From a virus, in IMG/VR virus record IMGVR_UViG_3300025120_012795, positions 1-21,185 of that record: DNA of 21,185 nt. One strand, given 5' to 3'. A model generated the notes under the pieces. That model saw only the letters and a list, made by a program, of their open reading frames with translations, made no database searches and was not told the origin of the DNA. Position 1 is the stretch's first letter. Each line of letters opens with the position of its first letter. Positions 1 through 7,803 of the stretch are shown piece by piece. A program made the position numbers and the translations under genes.

Positions 1-170
1 TGATCACCTGTACCTCTCATTATAGGTACACCTCTTTTTGTCCCAACTGTGGAACAATTGACACATACTTTATACCCATATTGAGTTAATCTTAACTCGG
101 GCATATCATTTTTACATTTAATACATGGAATCATTTTCACAGTACGGGGGGTTTTAATAGTCTGTCGCAT
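1..170 (-). CDS. C4 zinc-ribbon protein, DksA/TraR-like zinc finger (C-terminus cut off)
   Basis: The first 56 residues of a small protein that continues beyond the left edge. It starts with ATG at 170 and reads MRQTIKTPRTVKMIPC. Two CxxC pairs (C16/C19 and C36/C39) flank a segment with MPELRL and YGYKVCVNC, a spacing and context reminiscent of the DksA/TraR zinc finger. A probable ribosome site (AAAAAGG, around 181-187) lies 10 bases before the start. It is the last gene on this strand, separated from the sugar operon by a 60-base gap that could carry its own promoter. Zinc binding is well supported by the cysteines. A role in RNA polymerase modulation or nucleic-acid binding is only a family-level guess, because the C-terminal half is missing. 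Confidence 0.8.
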   Translation of the reverse strand, partial: MRQTIKTPRTVKMIPCIKCKNDMPELRLTQYGYKVCVNCSTVGTKRGVPIMRGTGD

Positions 171-230
171 AAATATATAACCTTTTTAAATTAGGTGTAA
201 ATATACGAACTATTTATGCGGTATCCTAGT
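171..230 (-). promoter_or_regulatory. Intergenic leader with candidate T4-type late promoter and RBS
   Basis: One of only three gaps longer than 3 bases in the window. On the minus strand it contains CATAAATA at 211-218, matching 7 of 8 positions of the T4 late -10 element TATAAATA, about 40 bases before the zinc-ribbon start. It also contains AAAAAGG at 181-187, placed as a Shine-Dalgarno. A short match is expected by chance in DNA this AT-rich; the position is what makes it worth noting. No convincing terminator hairpin with a U-tract was seen after the preceding gene. Confidence 0.35.
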
Positions 231-1562
231 TTATTTAAATAAATATTCACTAGTATCAAATAAATATTGTTTATTATCTAAATGATTTTGATTAAAGTCT
301 AATAAATTATTGACTGTTATTTTAAAACTACCTATTTTATATGTACCCTTATAATTATTAGGGTTTGAATTTTTTAAATTATCTAATATAGCATTTGAAT
401 TTGAAATAAAATCTATATTTTCCTTATTATCTCTTTCTTTGGATAAAGTATACATATCAGTTTCTATAATAACATCTAAATCAGGGTTCCAATTAAGTCC
501 TACTGAGATTTTATCTTCAGCATCTTTGCCCATAAATGTTAATCGTAATTTATCCCAATCTTGTTGAGTATATTTCCATCTTTGATTTGTATAATAATGA
601 CTATCATAATTAACTAAATTAACTAAAGCATCTTTAACAGGTTCTTCATTTAATAAGATATTATCAAAATAAGGTTCTATTCCTGCTAATAAACCTAGAT
701 CAGGGGCAGCATTAATATCTACAAATAAATGAGTTTGATATTTAGACTTATATTCATGCCCAAAATAACCCCATTTTCTAATAAATCTTTTTAATTCTTC
801 ACCATCAGCTCTACCTTGCCAACCATTAGTTATTTCTACTTGTTTATCATCATTTTTATACCATCCTTTACCTCTAGATGAAACACAAGTATAATGGTAA
901 ACACTAGCATTCCATGTCTCTAAAGCATCTAACCCACAAGCAGCTAAGCGAATTATAAAATCCGAATCTTCTCTTGAGCATCTAAATCGAGTATCAAAAC
1001 CTCCTAATTTATTAAAATATGTTTCTTTGTATAAACCAAAGGGTGCAAAATGTCCATATATTAATGGTCTATTTTCTTTAGTTAAGTTTTTAGCAAATTC
1101 CATAAATTCATCATATTGGAATTCATCCGGAGTTAAACCAAAACTTTTAGTTATTTTTTCAGGGGAAGCTGGGTGGATAGGAGGTTCTATTCTAGCCATT
1201 GTAATTACTCTATTAGTATTCCCATCTAATGCTTCTAAAAAATATTTATCAAACTCAGGACTAACAACCATATCAGATTGTAAATAACAAACAACATCAT
1301 TTGATGCATTTCCAAATAATATTGAAATATTTTTTTGATATCCTATTCTATGCCCCGTGTTATTTTTATGAATTTTAATATTAGATTTATCTTTTCTATA
1401 TTCTAATAATTTTTCATATGTTTTTTGATTATCAGAATCAATTAATACTAATACCTCATGTTTACTAAACTGAGTATTTGCTACTAAACTATCTAATAGA
1501 CCAATAACATAATCTTTTTCATTGTTGGCTGTTGTTATACAAAAACTAATTGGTTGCATCAT
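231..1562 (-). CDS. GT2-family glycosyltransferase with long C-terminal extension
   Basis: A 443-residue GT-A fold glycosyltransferase, last gene of the sugar operon. The N-terminus (ISFCITTANNEKDY) is a typical GT2 nucleotide-binding start. QSDM at 95-98 sits where GT2 enzymes carry the DXD metal motif, and KLGGFDTRF followed by REDSD (197-201) is the usual acceptor/catalytic-base region, with HYT near 223. The GT2 core ends at about residue 230; the remaining 210 residues match nothing I recognise and may bind the acceptor. Two ATG codons are adjacent at 1562 and 1559 and either could be used. The start overlaps the upstream SDR by 17 bases, implying translational coupling. Position next to the branched-sugar candidate genes suggests it may transfer their product. 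Donor and acceptor are unknown. Confidence 0.88.
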   Translation of the reverse strand: MMQPISFCITTANNEKDYVIGLLDSLVANTQFSKHEVLVLIDSDNQKTYEKLLEYRKDKSNIKIHKNNTGHRIGYQKNISILFGNASNDVVCYLQSDMVVSPEFDKYFLEALDGNTNRVITMARIEPPIHPASPEKITKSFGLTPDEFQYDEFMEFAKNLTKENRPLIYGHFAPFGLYKETYFNKLGGFDTRFRCSREDSDFIIRLAACGLDALETWNASVYHYTCVSSRGKGWYKNDDKQVEITNGWQGRADGEELKRFIRKWGYFGHEYKSKYQTHLFVDINAAPDLGLLAGIEPYFDNILLNEEPVKDALVNLVNYDSHYYTNQRWKYTQQDWDKLRLTFMGKDAEDKISVGLNWNPDLDVIIETDMYTLSKERDNKENIDFISNSNAILDNLKNSNPNNYKGTYKIGSFKITVNNLLDFNQNHLDNKQYLFDTSEYLFK

Positions 1563-2331
1563 ATACTTTATTTATTCCTTGTTTTAATCCTATTAAATCT
1601 AAATTATAATCCTTAAAATTTCCTGTGTAAGGTTTACCTAATTTTTTATTTTCTATTTTAACTTCACAGTGATGGTTATTTCTTGTATTAATATAATCAG
1701 CAATTTCTTTTAGAGTATAACTTTCTCTATAACAAGCATCTATTACTTTAATACTTGGGTTTAATATAATATATTTTATTATAACAACCAAATCATCCAT
1801 ATAAATAAAATCAAATAATTTATTTTGGTGAATAGTCATTGGCTTTCTATTCTTATAATTATTTAAACACGTTTTAATAAATCTAGTACCCCATTCATTT
1901 TCATCAAATACTCCAAATATTCTAATATTATTTAATTTAGAATGAGAATCAATTATATCAGCAATAATAGATTTACTTAATCCATAAGGATCAGATGGCC
2001 AATTTAATTCAGCTCCAGAACCAAGACTAATTAGTTGTCCAAATTTATTAACATTAGCCATTAAATTATAAAACATTTTTATATTATTAGCTAATACATC
2101 ATTATCATCTTCTTTTAATCTACTTCCTCCACAAATAGCTGTGTGGATTATAACATCAAAATAACCATATTTAGATAAAAAATTAGTTGTTTCTTCTCTA
2201 TTAGTTAAATCAAAATCCTCTCTACCAACACCTATATAAAAATTAGGGTAAGTAAAGTCAAATAGTGAATCTAGTTTAGATAATAAACTACTTCCTACAT
2301 ATCCATTTTTACCAGTAATTAATATTCTCAT
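1546..2331 (-). CDS. NAD(P)-dependent sugar epimerase/dehydratase/reductase (extended SDR)
   Basis: A 261-residue extended SDR. The Rossmann glycine motif is GKNGYVG at 7-13. The active-site tyrosine and lysine are in YGLSK (Y116, K120), with S105 in SLGSGAE as the likely third residue. DFDLTN near 39-44 resembles the RmlD/Fcl-type start of the second strand region. At 261 residues it is shorter than most sugar-nucleotide epimerases (about 300-340), closer to RmlD-type reductases. The start codon immediately follows the stop of the aldolase (TAAATG). By position it could be the ketone reductase that finishes a branched sugar after the ThDP enzyme, the role YerF plays after YerE in yersiniose formation. 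That assignment is inference; SDR membership is clear. Confidence 0.85.
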   Translation of the reverse strand: MRILITGKNGYVGSSLLSKLDSLFDFTYPNFYIGVGREDFDLTNREETTNFLSKYGYFDVIIHTAICGGSRLKEDDNDVLANNIKMFYNLMANVNKFGQLISLGSGAELNWPSDPYGLSKSIIADIIDSHSKLNNIRIFGVFDENEWGTRFIKTCLNNYKNRKPMTIHQNKLFDFIYMDDLVVIIKYIILNPSIKVIDACYRESYTLKEIADYINTRNNHHCEVKIENKKLGKPYTGNFKDYNLDLIGLKQGINKVYDATN

Positions 2332-3330
2332 TTATTTTTTAAGTTGTTGTGCTACCTCTAATATTAGATCTTCTTGTCCTGCTACTAATTTTCTATTACC
2401 TAATTCAAATATAAGTGAAGAATATTCAATACCATTTAATTTAGAAGCTTTAATAATTGGTCTTTCAAAACCAGAAAATAATTTATTCAAACCAGTTAAC
2501 ACATTTACTGGGTTAGTAGTTGGGATTATAGGTACTAAATAATCCATTACTTTATCAGCTTCAATAATAACTTGTTTAAAATCTATCCCCATATTAAAAT
2601 TGGATTTTTCTAATACAGGTAATAATACTTCTAAGGGAGCATTACCAGCTCCAGCACCAAATCCCCTAATACAAGCATCTATATACTTAGCGCCATTTTG
2701 AGCTGCTACCAATGAGTTAGATACGGCACACCCTAAGTTATTATGAGCATGAAAACCAATATCAATACTTAAATTTTCAGTTAAAGCTTTAATTCGTTCT
2801 TCAACATCAGAGGGTAAATAAGTACCTGTTGAATCCATTATAATAACAGATTCAGCACCATATTGTTCCATAATTTTAGCATTTTCAACTAATGTTTTAG
2901 TATCAGTTAAAGCAGTCATCATTAATACTCCTAAAGCTGTTACATCTTTATTTTGTAAATATTCTAAATGTGATTTACTTAAAGTTGCTTCAGTACAATG
3001 GGTAGCAATTCTAACTACATTTACACCCATATCAATTGCTGGTTGGATATCTTTATCTACAGTAGCAATACCAGGTATAACATGGACTCCTAGTTTACTA
3101 TTGTTTAAATATTTTTTAGCCGTTTTAATTATTTCTTTATCAGTGTGAGTAGCTTTACCTATTAATAAAGATGAAGCACCTAACCCATTCCCATGTCCTA
3201 CTTCAACAATTGGTATGTTTACTTTTTCTGCAAATTCACAATATTCTTTAATACTTTTTAAGCTAATAGTATGTTTTACACTATGATTTCCATCTCTGAG
3301 AGAAGAATCTGTTATAATAATATTATTCAT
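2332..3330 (-). CDS. mhpE: 4-hydroxy-2-oxovalerate aldolase (MhpE/DmpG/BphI type)
   Basis: A class II, divalent-metal pyruvate aldolase that reversibly joins pyruvate and an aldehyde to give 4-hydroxy-2-oxo acids. The N-terminal SLRDGNH holds the family's catalytic arginine, metal-binding aspartate and catalytic histidine (R12, D13, H16). The other metal ligands are in GFHAHNN (H194, H196). GAGAGNAPLE at 225-234 closes the TIM barrel, and residues from about 265 form the C-terminal communication domain that in DmpG/BphI contacts the dehydrogenase. Its 332 residues are near the usual 340. The gene overlaps the acetaldehyde dehydrogenase by 8 bases (ATGAATAA), as expected for a channelling pair. 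No catabolic genes lie nearby, so the synthetic direction (acetaldehyde plus pyruvate) is more likely here. Confidence 0.93.
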   Translation of the reverse strand: MNNIIITDSSLRDGNHSVKHTISLKSIKEYCEFAEKVNIPIVEVGHGNGLGASSLLIGKATHTDKEIIKTAKKYLNNSKLGVHVIPGIATVDKDIQPAIDMGVNVVRIATHCTEATLSKSHLEYLQNKDVTALGVLMMTALTDTKTLVENAKIMEQYGAESVIIMDSTGTYLPSDVEERIKALTENLSIDIGFHAHNNLGCAVSNSLVAAQNGAKYIDACIRGFGAGAGNAPLEVLLPVLEKSNFNMGIDFKQVIIEADKVMDYLVPIIPTTNPVNVLTGLNKLFSGFERPIIKASKLNGIEYSSLIFELGNRKLVAGQEDLILEVAQQLKK

Positions 3331-4177
3331 CTTTTAAATGTTTTGTTATTTCAATTGCTGCACAATTAATTATATCTAAATTACCAGCATATTCAGGTAA
3401 GTAATCTCCTGATCCTTTTACTTTAATACTTAGTACTAAAATATCATCATTAATAACAGGAGGCATTACTAATTCATAATATGGGATATAAGTTTGTAGT
3501 TTTTTTATCGTTTTATATATATCTTCAACTAGAGGTGAAAAATTAAAATTATCTGCTTTTACAAACATAGTTGTTTGCATATCAACTTGGGGTTCAGCTG
3601 GATTTAGGTTTAATATTACCTTACATTCTTTACAATTTGTAAATTCTTTAATCGCTCTTTCTGTGGTGTTAATATAATTATCAACATTAATTCTAGTAGC
3701 CATTCCCGCACTATCAGAAGCAATTTGTGATACAACTTCAATATAATCTAAATTAGAACAATGTTTTGAAATTACATTTAATAAAGGTGTTGATGCTTGA
3801 CCACCACAAGTAATCATATTAACATTTCCATTATCCTGTATGATTTTAGGATTAATATTAGGTACACATAAATCTCCTACTTTAGCAGGTGTTAAATCTA
3901 TTACTTTAATCCCTTGTTTAGCAAATATTTTAGCATGTTCTTTAGCATCTTTAGCACTAGTACAATCATAAACTACATCACAACATTTAGGGTTATCAAT
4001 AAAATATTGAATGCCTTTATCACTTACAGTAATATTTAGTCCTTGGGCTAACTTAATACCATTAGATTCCATCCTTCTACCTACAAATATTACAGGTGTA
4101 ACAAAATCCGTTTTTCTTAATTTTAATAGTAAATCGGTTCCGATATTACCAGTTCCAATTATTCCTGCTTTTATCAT
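3323..4177 (-). CDS. mhpF: Acylating acetaldehyde dehydrogenase (MhpF/DmpF/BphJ type)
   Basis: Interconverts acetyl-CoA plus NADH with acetaldehyde, CoA and NAD+. The Rossmann motif is GIIGTGNIG near the N-terminus, FVGRR follows the second strand, and the catalytic cysteine is C124 in MITCGGQAS, the family's signature. QIASDSAGMATR and later NPAEPQVDM match the substrate-domain region of the family. At 284 residues it is somewhat shorter than the usual 300-315. It overlaps the ThDP gene by 4 bases upstream (ATGA) and the aldolase by 8 bases downstream. In bacteria this enzyme and the aldolase form a complex that channels acetaldehyde. In this sugar operon it would most simply supply acetaldehyde from acetyl-CoA for the aldolase. 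Confidence 0.93.
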   Translation of the reverse strand: MIKAGIIGTGNIGTDLLLKLRKTDFVTPVIFVGRRMESNGIKLAQGLNITVSDKGIQYFIDNPKCCDVVYDCTSAKDAKEHAKIFAKQGIKVIDLTPAKVGDLCVPNINPKIIQDNGNVNMITCGGQASTPLLNVISKHCSNLDYIEVVSQIASDSAGMATRINVDNYINTTERAIKEFTNCKECKVILNLNPAEPQVDMQTTMFVKADNFNFSPLVEDIYKTIKKLQTYIPYYELVMPPVINDDILVLSIKVKGSGDYLPEYAGNLDIINCAAIEITKHLKDE

Positions 4178-5964
4178 CTTTTAATTTGTTTTGATTTTTT
4201 ACTTATATCTACTATCATCTCATTTTTTAATTCTGTAAATGGTACTAAGGGGGACATTTCTTCTATTGGTGGTGCTAATATATTCCCATCTTCCATTGGT
4301 ACACCTTTTACTTTAGGTAAAAATCCTTGATTTGGATCCATAAATACTTCTAATATAGCTGGTCCATTATGATTTAAAAATTTAGATAATTTAATATCCG
4401 TATTATTCCATTCTTGTAATTTAAAATATTCATAACCTAAAGCAGGAAATAATTTACTAAAATTAGGTAAACCAATACCCGTATTTTTATCTACACTAAC
4501 ATATTTACCGTTAAATAACATTTTTTGTGTATGTTTTATCATTAGATAACCATCATTGTTAAATATAACGACCTTAACGTTTAATCCATTTTCTATAACA
4601 GTATGTAATTCTTGTAAATTCATCATTATACCACCATCACAATTAAGACATAATACATCTTTATTAGGACAAGCCGCTGCAGCACCAACTGCTCCTGCTA
4701 TCCCATAACCCATTTCACCTAAACCCAAAGAAGTAAACATTTTTTGGTCTGATTTAAGTTTGATTGCCTGATGTCCACTTAATAGTGCAGTTCCCATATC
4801 AGTAACTACAATATGATCATCTTTTAAATGATTAGATAATTTATCCATAAATTGATATGAATTAATATAATTATCTTTATGATTATGTTCTTTATCTATC
4901 CAAGGATATCTTTGTTTTTTATCATTACAATAATCTAACCAAGTTTTATTTATAGGATTAATATTTTTAATATTATCTAATAATTGGTCTAAAATAATAC
5001 TAACATTTTCTCTTATATGCACATCAATATGTTCTTTTGGGGCTTGTAATTCATCAATGTCCACACATATTATTTTACCATTACGTACGAATTCATCCCA
5101 GTCATATCCCGTTTGTGGTAAAGCTAATCTACTTCCTAATACAATTAATAAATCACAATTTTGAACTATATAATTAGCTTCCCTTTGACCATATAAACCA
5201 AACCTTCCAAAAAAATTAATATTATCATTTTCTATTAAATCAATCCCAGACCAAGTTAAAGTTGTTGGAAGGTTAGTTGTATTAATAAATTTGTTAAATT
5301 TATCCTTTGAATCCGATAATCTAATTCCATTCCCCCCTAAAACTAATGGGCGTTTTGATTCATTAATAATATTAATTAAAAATTTAGAATAATCTATAAA
5401 ACTAATTGGGTCTTTTATTTCTATATTCCAATCTCTTTTATTTACCATTTTAGATTGGATATTAAATGGAATATCTAACCATGTAGGTCCTTTTCTATTA
5501 TCTAAAGAAATCTTAGTACATTTTTCTAATTCGTCTTGAATATTATTTTCATCCATTAAACAGTGAGAATATTTAGTAACATCTTCTACCATTTTGGTTA
5601 TATTAAACCCTTGTGTACCATACATTCTTAATTTAGAATGTTCTTCAATATGATAAGAAGATTCATTACCTGAAATTATAATACCAGGTATTGAATCCGC
5701 CCAATTACTTACTACACCTGTTACTGCATTAGTTGCTCCTGCTCCTGCTGTTACTATTGCAGCAGATATTTTTCCTGATGCTCTAAAATAGGCTCCAACA
5801 GCCATAACAGCAGCTTGCTCATGGTGTGTATTAATAATTTTAGTATACCCTAATGTATTAATAGAATCAAATATATGAGAATTTGCAGAACCTATAATAC
5901 CAAATACGGTTTTTATTTTTTGTTCTTTTAAAAACTCTGCTATTAAATCACTTACTTTTACCAT
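4174..5964 (-). CDS. Thiamine-diphosphate enzyme, acetolactate-synthase-like (possible YerE-type sugar carboligase)
   Basis: A 596-residue ThDP enzyme with the three-domain layout of acetolactate synthase and relatives. The cofactor-activating glutamate is E49 in HHEQAA, followed by VTAGAGATN (71-79). The central domain contains PLVLGGNGI near 206. The ThDP/Mg motif runs from CDGG (442-445) to NNDGY (469-473). ALS-type enzymes decarboxylate a 2-oxo acid and transfer the acyl carbanion to a carbonyl; YerE does this onto a 4-keto-3,6-dideoxy sugar nucleotide. The neighbours (4,6-dehydratase upstream, acetaldehyde dehydrogenase and 2-oxo-acid aldolase downstream, two 3-dehydratases in the same operon) make a sugar carboligase more likely than branched-chain amino-acid synthesis, and no ALS small subunit is present. 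Substrate specificity cannot be read from sequence; a plain 2-oxo-acid decarboxylase is the main alternative. Confidence 0.85.
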   Translation of the reverse strand: MVKVSDLIAEFLKEQKIKTVFGIIGSANSHIFDSINTLGYTKIINTHHEQAAVMAVGAYFRASGKISAAIVTAGAGATNAVTGVVSNWADSIPGIIISGNESSYHIEEHSKLRMYGTQGFNITKMVEDVTKYSHCLMDENNIQDELEKCTKISLDNRKGPTWLDIPFNIQSKMVNKRDWNIEIKDPISFIDYSKFLINIINESKRPLVLGGNGIRLSDSKDKFNKFINTTNLPTTLTWSGIDLIENDNINFFGRFGLYGQREANYIVQNCDLLIVLGSRLALPQTGYDWDEFVRNGKIICVDIDELQAPKEHIDVHIRENVSIILDQLLDNIKNINPINKTWLDYCNDKKQRYPWIDKEHNHKDNYINSYQFMDKLSNHLKDDHIVVTDMGTALLSGHQAIKLKSDQKMFTSLGLGEMGYGIAGAVGAAAACPNKDVLCLNCDGGIMMNLQELHTVIENGLNVKVVIFNNDGYLMIKHTQKMLFNGKYVSVDKNTGIGLPNFSKLFPALGYEYFKLQEWNNTDIKLSKFLNHNGPAILEVFMDPNQGFLPKVKGVPMEDGNILAPPIEEMSPLVPFTELKNEMIVDISKKSKQIKR

Positions 5965-6944
5965 ATAAAATTATTTTTATAATATTCAATTATTCCAGGT
6001 AATTCTTTATTAAAATCCATTTTGGGTTTCCACCCTAAACTTCTTAGCTTATTATCATTTAAAGCATATCTAACATCTTGTCCTATTCTTGAATACGAAA
6101 AATCTAAAAATTGATTTTTATCTTCATCATAATATGGAAAAGTTGTTTGTAATTCTTTATCTTCACCCTGATATAATGTAATAATTTTATCTACAGTATC
6201 CCAATTACTTTGTTCAAATCCCCCACAGATATTATATATTTCATTTTTAACCTTACTATCAATAATAGTTAATACAGCATTAGCAGTATCTTGAGCATGT
6301 AACCAATTACGAATTGGATCTCCATTATTATGTAAAGGTATTTTTTTACCTAAACCTAGATATTTAACAGATTTAGGTATTAATTTTTCGGTATATTGTC
6401 CTACCCCATAATTATTTGTTGGTCTTAATATAACATAAGGTATATTATATGTTCGACCCCAAGCTGTAATTAACTGATCCGCTGCTGCTTTGGTTGCTGA
6501 GTAGGGATTTGAGGGTTTTAAAATATCTGTTTCAATATGTTCTCCTTCTGTAATATCACCATAAACTTCATCTGTAGAAAAATGTAATAATATAGGTAAT
6601 TTATCTGTTTCTGCTCTATAGTTTCTAATTAATTCTAATAAATTATGTACCCCATTAATATTTGAATGAACGAAATTTTCACTTTTAACTATTGAATTAC
6701 CTACATGAGTTTCAGCTGCTGTGTTTATAATATAATCACATTCATAAAGAAACTCTATATCATTTATGTCAGTTTCTTCAAAAATAAAATTAGGATATCC
6801 TAAAAATTCATCTAATAAATTTGGGTTTGAAGCATAAGTCATTACATCAATTCCTCTTACATGCCATCCCTTTTTTAAACATTCTCTTGTTACATAAGAT
6901 CCTATAAATCCTAAACAACCTGTTACATAAACTACTTTATTCAT
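5958..6944 (-). CDS. rmlB: dTDP-glucose 4,6-dehydratase-type enzyme (RmlB family)
   Basis: A 328-residue extended SDR that converts a hexose nucleotide to the 4-keto-6-deoxy form. The NAD motif is TGCLGFIG at 8-15. The dehydratase triad region STDEVYG supplies T124, D125 and E126, and YSATK supplies Y148 and K152. NNYGVGQYTEKLIPK, GDPIRNWL and IGQDVRYAL match the order of conserved blocks in RmlB, supporting a 4,6-dehydratase rather than a plain epimerase. The nucleotide (dTDP, CDP or UDP) is not certain. It lies between the GT11 gene (1 base gap upstream) and the ThDP gene (7-base overlap downstream), so it may produce the 4-keto acceptor for that enzyme. No RmlA-type nucleotidyltransferase was found in the window. 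Confidence 0.88.
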   Translation of the reverse strand: MNKVVYVTGCLGFIGSYVTRECLKKGWHVRGIDVMTYASNPNLLDEFLGYPNFIFEETDINDIEFLYECDYIINTAAETHVGNSIVKSENFVHSNINGVHNLLELIRNYRAETDKLPILLHFSTDEVYGDITEGEHIETDILKPSNPYSATKAAADQLITAWGRTYNIPYVILRPTNNYGVGQYTEKLIPKSVKYLGLGKKIPLHNNGDPIRNWLHAQDTANAVLTIIDSKVKNEIYNICGGFEQSNWDTVDKIITLYQGEDKELQTTFPYYDEDKNQFLDFSYSRIGQDVRYALNDNKLRSLGWKPKMDFNKELPGIIEYYKNNFIW

Positions 6945-6945
6945 A

Positions 6946-7803
6946 TTAATTATCTATATTTATCCAATTAGAAGGATAATACTTACCATTAATCCAAGAT
7001 GATGGATGTGAAGGTTCTACGTAGTTAGTAGGACATATTATCTTTTTATTTTTATTTTTACTTAAAAAAGCACCCCACCAAGAATAAGAACTATTAGATA
7101 TAATATGATTGTCGCATAAACTTAATAATGCTAAATCTTCTTTTTCGGATGTTGTAAAACTTTGTGCGTCAACTCCTTTAGGTTCTACAAACCATACATT
7201 ATCACCATCTAATACTAATTTAGAATATTCAATATCATTTGAAAATACTAAAAAATTAAAATTAGTAGCAGGCATAAATTGGGATGTTATAGCTTTTAGA
7301 AAATATTCCTGTTTAAGTTCACAAAATGAATGTTGAGGTAATAAATAATCACCTCTTCTCATATGGATACTAACAGTAGGTTTTTTACCTAATTTAGATT
7401 GAATTTTATTAAATTCTTGTTGGGCTATATTTTGTATCTCATCATTATATTTCCAATTTTCAATCTCATCTTTAATATCATTATACCAATAAGTGTATAA
7501 ATCAAATCTACCATTTAAATTATAATTCGATGAGTCTAAACTAAATAGGGTTTCATCATAAGTGGTAGTATGGAAATTAATATTTTTTAACTTAAAATCT
7601 TTAAAAAATTCATCAGGTTTTATAAGTATAGGGATATTTAAAAGTTCAAATACTTTTATTCCAAACCCACGTTTGATCATGGATTCAGAAAATACTATTT
7701 GTTTATTATTTGCCCCAGCAACAGCAGTTAAACTAGCATAGGACTGAAGTTGAGACCCCATTCCACCTGATTCACCTAAGTTTGAAAATGTTATATAACT
7801 CAT
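6946..7803 (-). CDS. GT11-family alpha-1,2-fucosyl (or colitosyl) transferase
   Basis: A 285-residue GT-B enzyme of family GT11, which transfers L-fucose, or related GDP-sugars, usually to the 2-OH of galactose. The N-terminal GGMGSQLQSYAS (13-24) corresponds to the family's GGLGNQ region. HMRRGDY at 147-153 is the diagnostic GDP-sugar binding motif, and ISNSSYSWWGAF (235-246) is the second family signature. It overlaps Gmd by 4 bases, so donor-sugar enzymes and transferase are co-translated. Because ColD and a ColC/Fcl homologue sit just upstream, the donor may be GDP-colitose instead of GDP-fucose; E. coli O55, which has colitose, also uses a GT11 enzyme. The length matches the bacterial family (about 290). 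Confidence 0.9.
   Translation of the reverse strand: MSYITFSNLGESGGMGSQLQSYASLTAVAGANNKQIVFSESMIKRGFGIKVFELLNIPILIKPDEFFKDFKLKNINFHTTTYDETLFSLDSSNYNLNGRFDLYTYWYNDIKDEIENWKYNDEIQNIAQQEFNKIQSKLGKKPTVSIHMRRGDYLLPQHSFCELKQEYFLKAITSQFMPATNFNFLVFSNDIEYSKLVLDGDNVWFVEPKGVDAQSFTTSEKEDLALLSLCDNHIISNSSYSWWGAFLSKNKNKKIICPTNYVEPSHPSSWINGKYYPSNWINIDN

Noticed and set aside
1027-1287. Plus-strand open frames across the window (for example here, 7109-7336, 8849-9079, 11629-11892, 15682-15975, 16509-16757, 20885-21097)
   Set aside because: All lie opposite strongly supported minus-strand genes, have low-complexity hydrophobic translations typical of antisense AT-rich DNA, and contain no recognisable motif.
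2332-4177. Aromatic-catabolism (meta-cleavage) operon reading of the aldolase/dehydrogenase pair
   Set aside because: No ring-cleavage dioxygenase, hydrolase or hydratase is nearby; the genes are coupled to a ThDP enzyme and sugar enzymes.
4174-5964. Ordinary acetolactate synthase for valine/isoleucine synthesis
   Set aside because: No small regulatory subunit or other branched-chain genes are present, and the flanking sugar dehydratase and HOA aldolase make that role unlikely.
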